From the NCBI RefSeq assembly GCF_002929355.1, contig NZ_PJIR01000006.1:1-64000 (forward strand): 64,000 nt of DNA. The letters run 5' to 3'. Both the position numbers and the translations under genes were made by a program. The notes beneath the pieces are model-generated. The model was not told the origin of the DNA. It saw nothing but the letters and a program-made list of their open reading frames with translations, and did not search any database. Positions 43,986 through 53,906 of the stretch are shown here, piece after piece (position 1 is the stretch's first letter; the number at the start of each line of letters is the position of its first letter). Source of the DNA: Arthrobacter sp. B0490 (GTDB lineage Bacteria > Actinomycetota > Actinomycetes > Actinomycetales > Micrococcaceae).

Positions 43986-44348
43986 ATGTGCGGCGCGTGT
44001 GGCCGCACCGTCGTCGCGGATCCGGTCCTCGGATCGGTCCGGACGACGCGTGACCTGCTGCTCGTGGCACAGACGGTCAACGCGATCACGTCCGGCCTGC
44101 CGGGTCGACCGGTGGTGCGGGTGGCAGGAGACGGCTGGGTCCTGCCAGGTCGGACGGGGACGACCACGTCGTGTGACACCGTGGAGCAGGTCTGGTCGGC
44201 GTTGGTCTCGATCCATGCGTCGGGTGCGTCCCGTCTCGCCGAGGCGTTGACCAGTTCTCTGCCGGCGTCGTCCGCGCTCGCCGACCGTGTGCTGCGTGAG
44301 GGTATAGCGGTCGTCGAACCCTTCCGGTCGGGTGTCATGGCGACCTAG
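43986..44348 (+). CDS. Conserved-looking hypothetical protein with CxxC start
   Basis: This 120-aa protein begins MCGACGRTVVADPVLG, a single CxxC that resembles half of a zinc ribbon; the remaining cysteine (in TTSCDTV) is solitary. The rest is a mixed helical region. It begins 22 bp after the SDR stop, so it may be transcribed with that operon. No family is recognised and no function is proposed. Confidence 0.55.
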   Translation: MCGACGRTVVADPVLGSVRTTRDLLLVAQTVNAITSGLPGRPVVRVAGDGWVLPGRTGTTTSCDTVEQVWSALVSIHASGASRLAEALTSSLPASSALADRVLREGIAVVEPFRSGVMAT

Positions 44349-44382
44349 ATTCCTGTCGCCTCGGCCTGCTCTTCTCGGCCCC

Positions 44383-44453
44383 GTCTGCCGCCTCCGGCCC
44401 GTATGCCACCTCCGGCCCGTCTGCCGCCTCCGGCCCCGTCTGCCACCTCCGGG
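44383..44453. repeat. Four tandem copies of an 18-bp unit
   Basis: GTCTGCCGCCTCCGGCCC at 44383-44400 is followed by three variants (44401-44418, 44419-44437, 44438-44453) alternating CCGCC and CCACC. The last copy forms the left arm of the hairpin at 44434-44464. It is intergenic. Confidence 0.85.
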
Positions 44454-44464
44454 TGGCGACGGGG
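44434..44464. terminator. Hairpin built from the last 18-bp repeat
   Basis: CCCCGTC-T-GCCACC pairs with GGTGGC-GACGGGG with one bulged base and a TCCG tetraloop. It probably terminates the unit ending at 44348. Confidence 0.6.
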
Positions 44465-44642
44465 TCGCCGTCGTTCGCGGGTGTGCCTGCCGCCGTCGGT
44501 CCGCGCTTAACAGCCCGCTCCTCGTGGCTTGCTCGTTACGGCAGGCCTCATCTGTCATCTCCGGACCCGTGTGCCTGATCCGCCTGCTGGCTGCGGGTGG
44601 CGCCAGGGTCGCCGTCATTCGCGGGTGCGCCTGCCGCTGTCG
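44451..44642. repeat. 48-bp direct repeat pair in an intergenic stretch
   Basis: The segment 44451-44498 (starting GGGTGGCGACGGGGTCGCCG) recurs at 44595-44642 with about six differences, 144 bp apart. The 415-bp gap between the CxxC protein and the protease gene holds this pair, the 18-bp repeats and one hairpin, but no other gene. Confidence 0.75.
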
Positions 44643-44763
44643 TGGTGGCGTCCGGACTCGGCAGCCTTCGCGCAGCATTGGCGAAGGACGGCTTGAACGG
44701 CGGGGGCGCACGCTGGCGTACAGCAGGATGGACGAGGATCATCGGTTGGGGGAAGCGGAGAGC

Positions 44764-45777
44764 ATGGGGATACCGGATCGCGAGTGGAACCACGAGCGGA
44801 ACGACAGGGCGGAGGGCGTACCCCGGTCGCCGTCGGGCCGCGTTCCCCTCTGGGCGTTCGACGACGAGCCCGGGCAGCCGTCCGCTCCTTCCCCGTGGCG
44901 GGCGATGCCGTCGGATGGGTCGAGGCGACGTGGTGCGTCCGCGTCGCGACGCCGCCGGGTCGGTCCACGCCGGCGTTTCTTCAGCCCGTGGCTGAGGCTG
45001 CGCTTCGCCACTGTTGCTGTCCTCGGGCTCGTTGTCTTCCTGTACGCGACGCCGTCGCTGTTCGACCGCTTCGTCTTGCCGGCCGTCCTGCCGTACGTGC
45101 CCGGCTCCGACGTACCGCCGCCCGGCGTCGAGGCCGGAGCGGTGCCACTCGGCACTCCCCCACCCGCTCCGGCGTCGACGTCGTACCGGCTCTTGGAGTC
45201 GCCGGTCGAGGATCAGGAGTGGATCGCCTACGACCCCTGCCGCCCCCTCCACTACGTCGTACGGCCCGACAATGCGCCCGCGGGCTCGGAGGGTCTGGTG
45301 CAGGAGGCCGTCGCCGAGGTGTCGGCGGCGACGGGGCTGCAGTTCGTCGACGACGGCACGACGACGGAGGCACCCAGCGAGGATCGCGACCTGTACCAAC
45401 CGGAGCTGTACGGCAGGAGCTGGGTGCCGGTGCTCATCACGTGGACGAGTCCCGCGGAGATCCCCGAACTCGCGGGAGACGTCGCGGGGCTCGGGGGCAG
45501 CGATTATGCCCAGGCCCCGGGACAGCCCCTGGTGTACGAAGGCGGGCAGGTGCAGCTCGACGCGCCCGACGCCGTCGACACCCTGCGCTTTCCCGACGGC
45601 CGCGCCTACCTGAGGGCGATCATCATGCACGAGCTCGCGCACGTCGTCGGGCTGGACCACATCGACGACCCGGCCGAACTGATGAATCCCGAGAACTTCG
45701 GCGTGACCTCCTTCGGTCAGGGCGACCTCGCCGGGCTCGCGCTCCTCGGTACGGGACCCTGCGCGCCCGGGCTCTGA
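44764..45777 (+). CDS. Membrane-anchored matrixin-like zinc metalloprotease
   Basis: The 337-aa protein has an Arg/Ser-rich cytoplasmic start, one membrane helix at about residues 78-96 and an extracytoplasmic domain ending in the zinc motif HELAHVVGLDH (H289, E290, H293, H299). The spacing and the following DDPAELMNP, with its Met-turn-like methionine, match the metzincin/M10 fold. The ATG at 44764 follows GCGGAG; an ATG 36 bp earlier is possible. Its target is unknown. No propeptide cysteine switch is visible. Confidence 0.8.
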   Translation: MGIPDREWNHERNDRAEGVPRSPSGRVPLWAFDDEPGQPSAPSPWRAMPSDGSRRRGASASRRRRVGPRRRFFSPWLRLRFATVAVLGLVVFLYATPSLFDRFVLPAVLPYVPGSDVPPPGVEAGAVPLGTPPPAPASTSYRLLESPVEDQEWIAYDPCRPLHYVVRPDNAPAGSEGLVQEAVAEVSAATGLQFVDDGTTTEAPSEDRDLYQPELYGRSWVPVLITWTSPAEIPELAGDVAGLGGSDYAQAPGQPLVYEGGQVQLDAPDAVDTLRFPDGRAYLRAIIMHELAHVVGLDHIDDPAELMNPENFGVTSFGQGDLAGLALLGTGPCAPGL

Positions 45778-45873
45778 CCGTGCAGTCCGGAGGAACATCC
45801 GGTTGTCAAGATCCGTGGGACGTGGTCGCCGGATCAAATTCCGCAGCGGCCCTTCACCGCGTAGATTTATCCA

Positions 45874-46419
45874 ATGAGCAACGACGCCCGTTCGACAGTG
45901 ATTCGTCCGTTTGACCCCGACGGCGGCGGCGACCAGCCTGCCGAAGCGCTCGAGGCGCTGATCGCCAAGATCGAGGGCGAGGTCGCCGAGCTCCAGTTCA
46001 CGCGATTCACCAACGACGACGCCGTCGCCCTGGGGCAGTTGCTCGTCCAGCTGGGAGTGGGGCGTAACCTGCCGATCGCCGTCAGCATCTGCAAGCCGAA
46101 CCACATCCTGTTCCGGGCTGCGCTCGAAGGCGCTACCCCCGACAACGACCACTGGCTCGATGCGAAGAGCCGCACGGCGCAGCGCTATGCGGTGCCGTCG
46201 CTGCTCGTCGGCCTGCGGGCACGGCGCAACGGCGGCAGCATCGACGACAACCCGATGTTCGACACCTCGACGCATGCTGCCCATGGCGGCTCCTTCCCGT
46301 TCTACATCAGGGGCGTCGGTCCCGTGGCGACCGTGACGGTCTCCGGGCTGCCGCAGCTCGAGGATCACAGGCTCGTCGTCGAGGCTTTGCGGACCTTCCA
46401 CGCCGCGAACGGCCTGTAG
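45874..46419 (+). CDS. DUF336/UPF0303 (heme-degrading-domain/GlcG-like) protein
   Basis: The 181-aa protein matches the UPF0303/HbpS-like fold with the segments LPIAVSICKPNHILF, WLDAKSRTAQRY and HGGSFPFYI. Proteins of this fold bind heme or small cofactors. The biochemical function of the UPF0303 group is not established. It has no signal peptide and stands alone, 132 bp before the HNH gene. Confidence 0.8.
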   Translation: MSNDARSTVIRPFDPDGGGDQPAEALEALIAKIEGEVAELQFTRFTNDDAVALGQLLVQLGVGRNLPIAVSICKPNHILFRAALEGATPDNDHWLDAKSRTAQRYAVPSLLVGLRARRNGGSIDDNPMFDTSTHAAHGGSFPFYIRGVGPVATVTVSGLPQLEDHRLVVEALRTFHAANGL

Positions 46420-46551
46420 TTCTTCCGAGTCTTTCGCCTTTCATCAAGAGGGGTTCCACAGCAGCGGGGTATGTGGACAAACGCTGCGACTATCGCTCCA
46501 CATTCGCCCTCCGGCCTCCGGATTAGTACGTGCGTTCGATAAAATTGAGGC

Positions 46552-48549
46552 ATGGCTACCGCCCCGATCGAGCGCTTTCCGCGATCTCCGAGTTCCTTGG
46601 ACTCGGCGATCGCCCTGCTCGCGGAGTCTGCCCGAGAGGCCGAGGATCGGCACGGAATCCTGTCACGGCCGGATGCGATCCAGTTCGTCATGCAGGTCGA
46701 GCAGGCCTCGAGAATGGTCGATCATCTGCAGATAGTCGCTGCGGGTCTCGCGGCAGAAGTCCATGCGGGCGGCGACGGTGGACGGTCGACGGGCACTCCC
46801 CTGCTCGGTGCGGGTTCATCATCGGCTGTGGCCCCATCTACCCCATCGCCTCCCGCCACGGCGGCAGCATCCGGCGATCCGGCGGACAGCGGCTACAGGG
46901 ACTGTGCCGATTTCCTGAGGGGAACGCTCGGGATCAGTCGGGCAGAAGCTCGACGGCGACTGAGCCTCGTCGAGGTCGTGCTTCCCAGTATCTCGCCGTC
47001 GGGAGCTGCGGTCCCGCCTCGGTGGGAAGTCCTGGGCGAGGCGGTCGGGGCAGGGGTCATCAGCGGGAGGGCTGCCACGGTGGTCGCGCAAGCCCTCGAT
47101 CGGGTGCAGTCCTTTGCGACGCCGCAGCAGCGCGAGTCGATGGAGCATCACCTGACGAGACAGGCGATCGAGTCGGACGAGGACATCCTCCGGGTGCTGG
47201 CACGCCGGTGGGAGTCGGTGCTCGATCAGGACGGGCAGGAGCCCACGGAGAAGGTGCTGCGGGCGCGGCAGGGCGTCTTCCTCAAGGGTCGCCGCCACGG
47301 ACTGCATCTCCTGGAGATCGGGGCGACCGACGAGCAGTTCGAGCACCTGGTGACGGTGATGAACTCTGCCGCCAACCCGAGGGGATCCTCAGGACGTGCA
47401 ACTGATCCTGCCGGTGGTGCAGTCGGTAGTGCAGTCGGTAGTGCAGTCGGTAGTGCAGTCAGTGGTTCAGCCGGCGGTTCAGCCGGTAGTTCAGCCGGTA
47501 GTTCAGCCGGTAGTGCAGCCGGTAGTGCAGCCGGTAGTGCAGCCGGTGGTGCAGCCAGCGGTTCAGCCGGCGCATCGGCCTGCGCCAAGGAGAGGGATTC
47601 ATCGGCTGTCGTTGCAGGCTTCCCGGGCGCCGTAGAGTCGCGCCTCGACCCCGATCCCGTGACAAGAGCCCAGAGCCTCCTCGACGGTCTCGTTTCCGCC
47701 TGCAAGATAGCCCTTGCCTCGGCTGATCTTCCGGCTACCGGCGGTCACCGTCCCCAAGTCATGGTGACCATCGACTACAAGGACCTGCTCGGGGAGACGC
47801 AACGTGCAGGCCACGCCGTCTTCACATCGCAGATCAGCGCCAGGAACATCAGGAGGGTGGCCTGCGATGCCGACCTCATCCCGCTGGTACTGGGCGGCAA
47901 AGGTCAGGTACTCGATATCGGACGGGCCCAACGACTCTTTCCGCCACATCTCCGGCGAGCGCTGGTGGCTCGCGACAAGGGCTGTGCCTTCCCGGACTGC
48001 TCCATCCCGGCCTCCTGGTGCGAAGCCCACCACATGAGGCCCTGGTCGCGAGGTGGCTCGACCAGCATCGACAACGGCGTGCTGCTCTGCTCACGACACC
48101 ACCACGTCATCCATCAGGAGTCATGGACGGTCGAACCACGAGGAGGCATCCCCTGGTTCCGGGCGCCCGGGAGACCAGGGCGAGCGAGTGTGTCCCGCAG
48201 GAACACCTACTGGCAGGCGGGGAAGGTAATCGACGAAGAACTCGTACACTCCCGATCTCGGCCTGCTCCCGGTCCTGCTACTGGTCGTGGTCCTGATCGT
48301 GGCTCCGATCATGGTCCTGATCCTGGTTCTGCTCCCGGCCGTGATCCTGCTACTGGTCGTGGTCCCGATCCTGGTCCTGCTCCCGGCCCTGATCCTGGTC
48401 GTGATCCTGGTCGTGGTCCTGATCCTGGTTCTGATCCTGGTTCTGATCCTGATCCTGGTTCTGAACCTGCTACTGGTCGTGGTCGTGATCCTGCTACTGG
48501 TTTCGATCCCACACGCGTTGATCGCTGCGACGACTTCTGGACGACGTGA
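46552..48549 (+). CDS. DUF222/13E12-family HNH endonuclease-like protein with expanded repeats
   Basis: The 665-aa protein has a helical DUF222 domain in the N-terminal half and an HNH nuclease domain at about 475-530 (CAFPDC, CEAHHMRPW, NGVLLCSRHHH). Two low-complexity inserts interrupt it: a Gly/Ser/Ala block near 288-343 from fourteen 12-bp repeats, and a Gly/Pro/Asp tail near 571-655 from hexamer repeats. Typical members are 400-550 aa. GAGG precedes the ATG and TAAAAT at 46540 resembles a -10 box. The family is very common and mobile-like in Micrococcaceae; the cellular role is unclear. Confidence 0.85.
   Translation: MATAPIERFPRSPSSLDSAIALLAESAREAEDRHGILSRPDAIQFVMQVEQASRMVDHLQIVAAGLAAEVHAGGDGGRSTGTPLLGAGSSSAVAPSTPSPPATAAASGDPADSGYRDCADFLRGTLGISRAEARRRLSLVEVVLPSISPSGAAVPPRWEVLGEAVGAGVISGRAATVVAQALDRVQSFATPQQRESMEHHLTRQAIESDEDILRVLARRWESVLDQDGQEPTEKVLRARQGVFLKGRRHGLHLLEIGATDEQFEHLVTVMNSAANPRGSSGRATDPAGGAVGSAVGSAVGSAVSGSAGGSAGSSAGSSAGSAAGSAAGSAAGGAASGSAGASACAKERDSSAVVAGFPGAVESRLDPDPVTRAQSLLDGLVSACKIALASADLPATGGHRPQVMVTIDYKDLLGETQRAGHAVFTSQISARNIRRVACDADLIPLVLGGKGQVLDIGRAQRLFPPHLRRALVARDKGCAFPDCSIPASWCEAHHMRPWSRGGSTSIDNGVLLCSRHHHVIHQESWTVEPRGGIPWFRAPGRPGRASVSRRNTYWQAGKVIDEELVHSRSRPAPGPATGRGPDRGSDHGPDPGSAPGRDPATGRGPDPGPAPGPDPGRDPGRGPDPGSDPGSDPDPGSEPATGRGRDPATGFDPTRVDRCDDFWTT
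47413..47580 (+). repeat. Fourteen in-frame 12-bp tandem repeats
   Basis: Units of GGTAGTGCAGTC/GGTAGTGCAGCC type encode GSAV, GSSA and GSAA tetrapeptides. Several neighbouring units are identical, which favours slippage; length changes would stay in frame. Confidence 0.9.
48262..48516 (+). repeat. Hexamer-based tandem array encoding a GPDP-rich tail
   Basis: About 255 bp consist of GGTCCT, GATCCT and GGTTCT hexamers encoding G-P-D-P, G-S-D-P and G-R-D-P. Base use (T-rich, CTGGTC-rich) departs from the GC-rich flanks. Higher-order blocks such as CCTGCTACTGGTCGTGGTC recur three times. Confidence 0.85.
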
Positions 48550-48747
48550 TGGATGCCGTGAACGAGCACCACTCCTCGGTCGTCGGGTCAAGTGCTGTGA
48601 TTCATCTCCCGGGCCGCGCCGCCGATCTGTCGGTGCGACCCCAGGACGGTGAACGCAGTGGGCGTCACGACCCTCGGCCCCCTGAGAGTGTCGCCTGACG
48701 AAGGCGGGTCACCATGAACCGGGGCACGAGGCGGCACGGGGACACGA

Positions 48748-48781
48748 CAAGGGCGGCGCCTCCGAAGAAACGCCGCCCTTG
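48748..48781. terminator. Hairpin terminator upstream of the convergent NAD-binding gene
   Basis: CAAGGGCGGCG pairs perfectly with CGCCGCCCTTG around a 12-nt A-rich loop. It lies 10 bp beyond the stop of the minus-strand gene at 48792. Confidence 0.75.
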
Positions 48782-48791
48782 ACCTACGGGA

Positions 48792-49451
48792 TCAGCCCGC
48801 CAGGGAGGCCTCGATGGCTTCCGCGATCGGGGTGTCACCGTTGTTGAACCGGATCGTCCTGTCCACAGTGCCGAGCTCACCGAGGACAACGGCGGCAACG
48901 TGCGCTACATCCTCGCGGGTCACGGTGGTCTGGTGGGGCTCATCAGAGATCTCGATGTTCCCGGTACCCGGCTCGGTGGTCAGCGAGCCGGGGCCGAGGA
49001 TGGTCCAGGCCAGCTTCGAGTTGCGGAGGTGCTCGTCCGCTGCGGCCTTGGCCTCCGCATAGTGGAAGAAGCCGTTGTCCTCGGGGACGCCATGGTCCTT
49101 GCGGGAGCCGATGTAGGACACCATGACGTAGCGGCCCACCGAGGCCTCCTGCGCTGCGTCGATCGAACGGATCGCAGCATCCCGATCCACCGCATAGGTG
49201 GCCTCCACGCTGCTGCCACCCGCACCTGCAGACCAGACGACGGCGTCGTGCCCACTGAAGGCATCGGCCATCTGTGCGACCGACAGTTCGGACACATCGG
49301 CCACGACCGGAGTGGCGCCCGCCTGCTCGACGTCGGCGGAGTGGTCCTGGTTGCGGAAGATCGAGCTGACCTGATGGCCCTGACTGCTCAGGATCTTCGC
49401 GAGGTGCAGCGCTACTTTTCCGTGCCCACCGATGATGGCTACGCGTGACAT
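48792..49451 (-). CDS. NAD(P)H-binding atypical SDR
   Basis: The 219-aa protein has the Rossmann start VAIIGGHGKVALHLA and the layout of the NmrA/YwnB-like NAD(P)-binding family, with YIGSRKDHG in place of the catalytic YxxxK. Such proteins reduce small metabolites or sense redox state. The ATG after AAGGAG at 49451 was used; a longer frame upstream lacks conservation. It appears to be a single-gene unit. Confidence 0.82.
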   Translation of the reverse strand: MSRVAIIGGHGKVALHLAKILSSQGHQVSSIFRNQDHSADVEQAGATPVVADVSELSVAQMADAFSGHDAVVWSAGAGGSSVEATYAVDRDAAIRSIDAAQEASVGRYVMVSYIGSRKDHGVPEDNGFFHYAEAKAAADEHLRNSKLAWTILGPGSLTTEPGTGNIEISDEPHQTTVTREDVAHVAAVVLGELGTVDRTIRFNNGDTPIAEAIEASLAG

Positions 49452-49766
49452 GGGAACTCCTTGTGGTCGTCGTCTGGTCGAGTCGTGGTCGTCCGCCTTC
49501 ACGTCGACGCTAACCCTCAGATGCGAGCACCCGCCACCGGTAGCACCATGTTCAGCCACTGGCGCAGGCGTATTCCCGGTCGTCGACACTTTTTGTCCGG
49601 GAGCGCTGGAACTCCGTTTCGGCAGGATTCGTCATGCCGAGACGGCATCGTCGGTTGCTGCAGATCTTCCCTGTGAAGCAGGATTCGGTCGTTCGCGCGC
49701 CAGGCTCTGCCTCCCGGCGGCCCCAGGGAGTCAGTGAGCCCTCCTTGCCAGGAGCTACGCGAGTGG
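49452..49766. other. Intergenic stretch without a recognised gene
   Basis: 315 bp between two minus-strand genes. It includes the ribosome binding site of the upstream NAD-binding gene at its left end. No reading frame, hairpin with a clear stem, or repeat was found in the rest. Confidence 0.4.
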
Positions 49767-50525
49767 CTACCGCAGGTAGGACGCCCCATTCGCGTCGACC
49801 ACCGTACCGCTGACCCAGATCGGGGCTTCCGTCGCGAGCCAGGCGACCGCCTGAGCGATCTCCTCCGGCGTCGCGACCCGGTTGAAGGGACTCTGCGCCC
49901 GGACTGCATCGCCACCCGGACCGTCCAGGACGGTCCTGCCCATGTCCGTCTCCACGAAGCCGGGCGCCACCGCCGCCGCAAGGATGCCGTGAGGGGCGAG
50001 CGCGACGGCGAGCGACTGCGTCGTCGCATGCAGTGCCGCCTTGCTGGCACCGTACGCAGGAGTGACGGGCTCACCACGGTAGGCACCGCGTGAGCCGACG
50101 GAGATCAGCCGTCCGCCGTCCGGCCCCGAGGGCCGATCGAGGAGGTGGCGTGCCACCAGCCAGGCCAGGTTCGCGGGTCCCAGGAGGTTCACGTCGAGCG
50201 TCCGGCGCCACGCCTGCTGCCAGTCCTCGTAGGATGTGCTGTCGATGGGATGCGCTTCGAAGATGCCGGCATTGTTCACCAGGACGTCGATACCCCCGAG
50301 GTCCTGCACGACGCCATCGATGATGCTCCGGCATGCCACCGGATCCCCCACATCACCGACGACGACAGCGTGTCCGGAACCGGGAAGACCCTCCTCGACA
50401 GCTCTCGCCGCCGACACGTCACGACCGGCATGCACGGCGATGCGGTGTCCCCTGCCCGCGAGTTCGCGGGCGATGGCCGCGCCGATCCCACGGCTCGCTC
50501 CTGTCACCAGAATGCTCAATGTCAT
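49767..50525 (-). CDS. SDR family oxidoreductase
   Basis: The 252-aa classical SDR has TGASRGIGAA, NNAGIF, a VGSRGAYRG catalytic-serine segment and YGASK. It ends with a long C-terminal fold as in 3-oxoacyl-ACP reductase-like enzymes (VVDANGASYLR). The genes on either side are unrelated, so the substrate cannot be inferred. Confidence 0.84.
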   Translation of the reverse strand: MTLSILVTGASRGIGAAIARELAGRGHRIAVHAGRDVSAARAVEEGLPGSGHAVVVGDVGDPVACRSIIDGVVQDLGGIDVLVNNAGIFEAHPIDSTSYEDWQQAWRRTLDVNLLGPANLAWLVARHLLDRPSGPDGGRLISVGSRGAYRGEPVTPAYGASKAALHATTQSLAVALAPHGILAAAVAPGFVETDMGRTVLDGPGGDAVRAQSPFNRVATPEEIAQAVAWLATEAPIWVSGTVVDANGASYLR

Positions 50526-50659
50526 GGATCAGACGCTACATCCTGCACGCTGCCGACCGCCGAAGATGGGCATCCGTGGACACGGAAACGATCCCGAGGG
50601 AGGTCCTTGCTACGCTGCAAGCCATTCCCATTGCCCCGCCTCTCCCATGAAGGACCCGG

Positions 50660-51037
50660 ATGGACTCGTTCAGCGCGCACCTCGACAGGGGGATCCTCAG
50701 ACTGCAATGGAACCGTGGAGTCGAGATCACCCATGCGGACGCCGTTGCCGCAGCCCGCGCCCTGGCAGAATTCCATGGTCCCGCCGTCCTGCCTCTCCTG
50801 GTCCACATGCACGGCATCATCGGTATCACGCCGGAAGCACGCGTGGGGATGGCAGCGTATCGAGGCTTCTCCAGAGTGGCACTCGTGGGTGCCGATTCCG
50901 TGGACGAGGTGATGTCGGGCTTCTCGCACCGCTCCCCGACCACCACGCGCTACTTCACGTCGGAATCCGAGGCGCTCACGTGGCTCCGGGAGAGCGCCGT
51001 GGTCCACCAGGTTGCCCCGGCACAGCAGCGCGACTGA
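50660..51037 (+). CDS. STAS/SpoIIAA-like small protein
   Basis: The 125-aa protein resembles the SpoIIAA/STAS-like fold of actinobacterial proteins that end in an EALTWLRE helix; DRGILRLQWNRGVEITHADA is the first half. It lacks a clear phospho-serine motif. AAGGA precedes the ATG. The role is unknown; anti-anti-sigma activity should not be assumed. Confidence 0.55.
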   Translation: MDSFSAHLDRGILRLQWNRGVEITHADAVAAARALAEFHGPAVLPLLVHMHGIIGITPEARVGMAAYRGFSRVALVGADSVDEVMSGFSHRSPTTTRYFTSESEALTWLRESAVVHQVAPAQQRD

Positions 51038-51168
51038 AGGCCCGTAGCACTGCAGCACCAGCACCCGACGGACCGGAGCTCGCCACACGATGGCGCGACC
51101 GACGAACTGCTATGTGGCCCGGACGGGCTGCGTTGACCGCCCTGCGCGACGGGTGCCACAGTGGCATC

Positions 51169-51467
51169 ATGAGCACCGAGAACACCGGGAACGACGACGT
51201 CCAGGTCACCGACAACGAGGGCAAGAGCCGCTATGTCGCCACCCTCGACGGCGCATCCGCCGGCATCGCCGCCTATGAACGCTCGGGCGACACGATCGTC
51301 TTCACGCATACGGTGGTGGACGCGGAGATGGAGGGCCACGGTATCGGGAGCACCCTGATTCGTCACGCACTCGACGACGCCAGGGAACAGCACCTGACGG
51401 TCGTGCCTCGGTGCGAATTCGTCGCAGCCTTCATCGAGGACCACCCCGAGTACAAGGACCTGGTGGG

Positions 51468-51471
<4 letters not shown>
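51169..51471 (+). CDS. GNAT-like N-acetyltransferase (YjdJ/GCN5-related, small)
   Basis: The 100-aa protein has the compact Gcn5-related fold of the Atat/YjdJ group: VFTHTVVDAEMEGHGIGSTL provides the acetyl-CoA loop (GHGIGS), followed by VVPRCEFVAAFIEDHPEY. These small proteins acetylate unknown acceptors. The ATG at 51169 begins the conserved part. Its stop overlaps the 3' end of the convergent TetR gene by 4 bp. Confidence 0.85.
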
Positions 51472-52976
<1,505 letters not shown>

Positions 52977-53018
52977 CCGATCCGGGTAGATCAACGACTC
53001 CGGGTACTGCAGCAAGTG

Positions 53019-53044
53019 AAGGGCGCCGGGTTCCCGGCGCCCTT
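53019..53044. terminator. Perfect hairpin between convergent hydrolase and SDR genes
   Basis: AAGGGCGCCGGG and CCCGGCGCCCTT form a 12-bp perfect stem with a 2-base loop (opening to a tetraloop in practice). It can terminate both genes. Confidence 0.8.
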
Positions 53045-53068
53045 CGTCGTGCCGGGCGACGGGGTGTC

Positions 53069-53830
53069 CTACACCTGGATACCTCGGGTGAGGGCGCCGT
53101 CGATCAGGATGTTGGCACCGCTGGTGCGGCTCGAGCGGGGACTTGCGAGGAACACGACGGTGTCCGCGATCTCCTGCGGGGTGCCCATACGGCCGGTGGG
53201 ATTCAGTGCCATCGCCGTGGCGAAGAGCTCCGGGTTCCCCTGCTCGATGCCCTCCCACACCCCGCCCGCATGGTAGGTGTTGCCCGGCGAGACGGTGTTC
53301 GCACGGATGCCCTGACCGGCGAGCTGGAACGCCAGCCCCGCCATGTAGCCGATGAGCGCCGTCTTCACGGTGCCGTACGGGCCCGACGCGAAGTCGACCT
53401 CCCGGCCCGAGACGCTCGAGATCGCGGTGATCGACGGGATCGAGCTGCGCTCGAGGTGCGGCAGGGCCGCCTTGACCAGACCCACGGTCCCCAGGAGATC
53501 GACGCGCAGACTCGCCTCCCAGTTCTCCTCGGTGTCCGCAATGGCGAGTGCGCTGACGTTGCTCACGACGGCGTCGATCCCGCCGAAGTCGGCGGCCACC
53601 ACCTCGACCCAGGCGGTCACCGCGGGCCCGTCTCCGACGTCCAGCACGTACCCTTTGACGCGGCCGGGTGACCCGGTGAGATCGGCCTCGGTGGCGGCGA
53701 CGTCGTCGGCGTGACGCGCACAGAACGCCACATCGGCGCCCTCCTGCACGAAGGATTCGACGATCGCACGACCGATACCCTTCGTGCCGCCGGTGACGAG
53801 TGCTGTTGCGCCGGTGAGGTGCAGGTCCAT
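53069..53830 (-). CDS. SDR family oxidoreductase
   Basis: The 253-aa SDR has TGGTKGIGRA, an ISSVSGRE catalytic serine and YGTVK. The usual NNAG is SNVS, a common variant. It resembles beta-ketoacyl reductase-like enzymes of the SDR family. A 76-bp gap separates it from the acetamidase gene on the same strand, so the two may be expressed together. The substrate is unknown. Confidence 0.84.
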   Translation of the reverse strand: MDLHLTGATALVTGGTKGIGRAIVESFVQEGADVAFCARHADDVAATEADLTGSPGRVKGYVLDVGDGPAVTAWVEVVAADFGGIDAVVSNVSALAIADTEENWEASLRVDLLGTVGLVKAALPHLERSSIPSITAISSVSGREVDFASGPYGTVKTALIGYMAGLAFQLAGQGIRANTVSPGNTYHAGGVWEGIEQGNPELFATAMALNPTGRMGTPQEIADTVVFLASPRSSRTSGANILIDGALTRGIQV

Positions 53831-53906
53831 GGCTGTCCTTCGGTCGAGGGTGGAAACGCGGGGTCGGGCGTTGCGGGTCGGAGGCGGGTCCCGAACACCA
53901 CAGGGC

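Noticed and set aside
47413..47580. Possible CRISPR array
   Set aside because: The 12-bp units are contiguous, lack spacers and are in frame within a protein gene.
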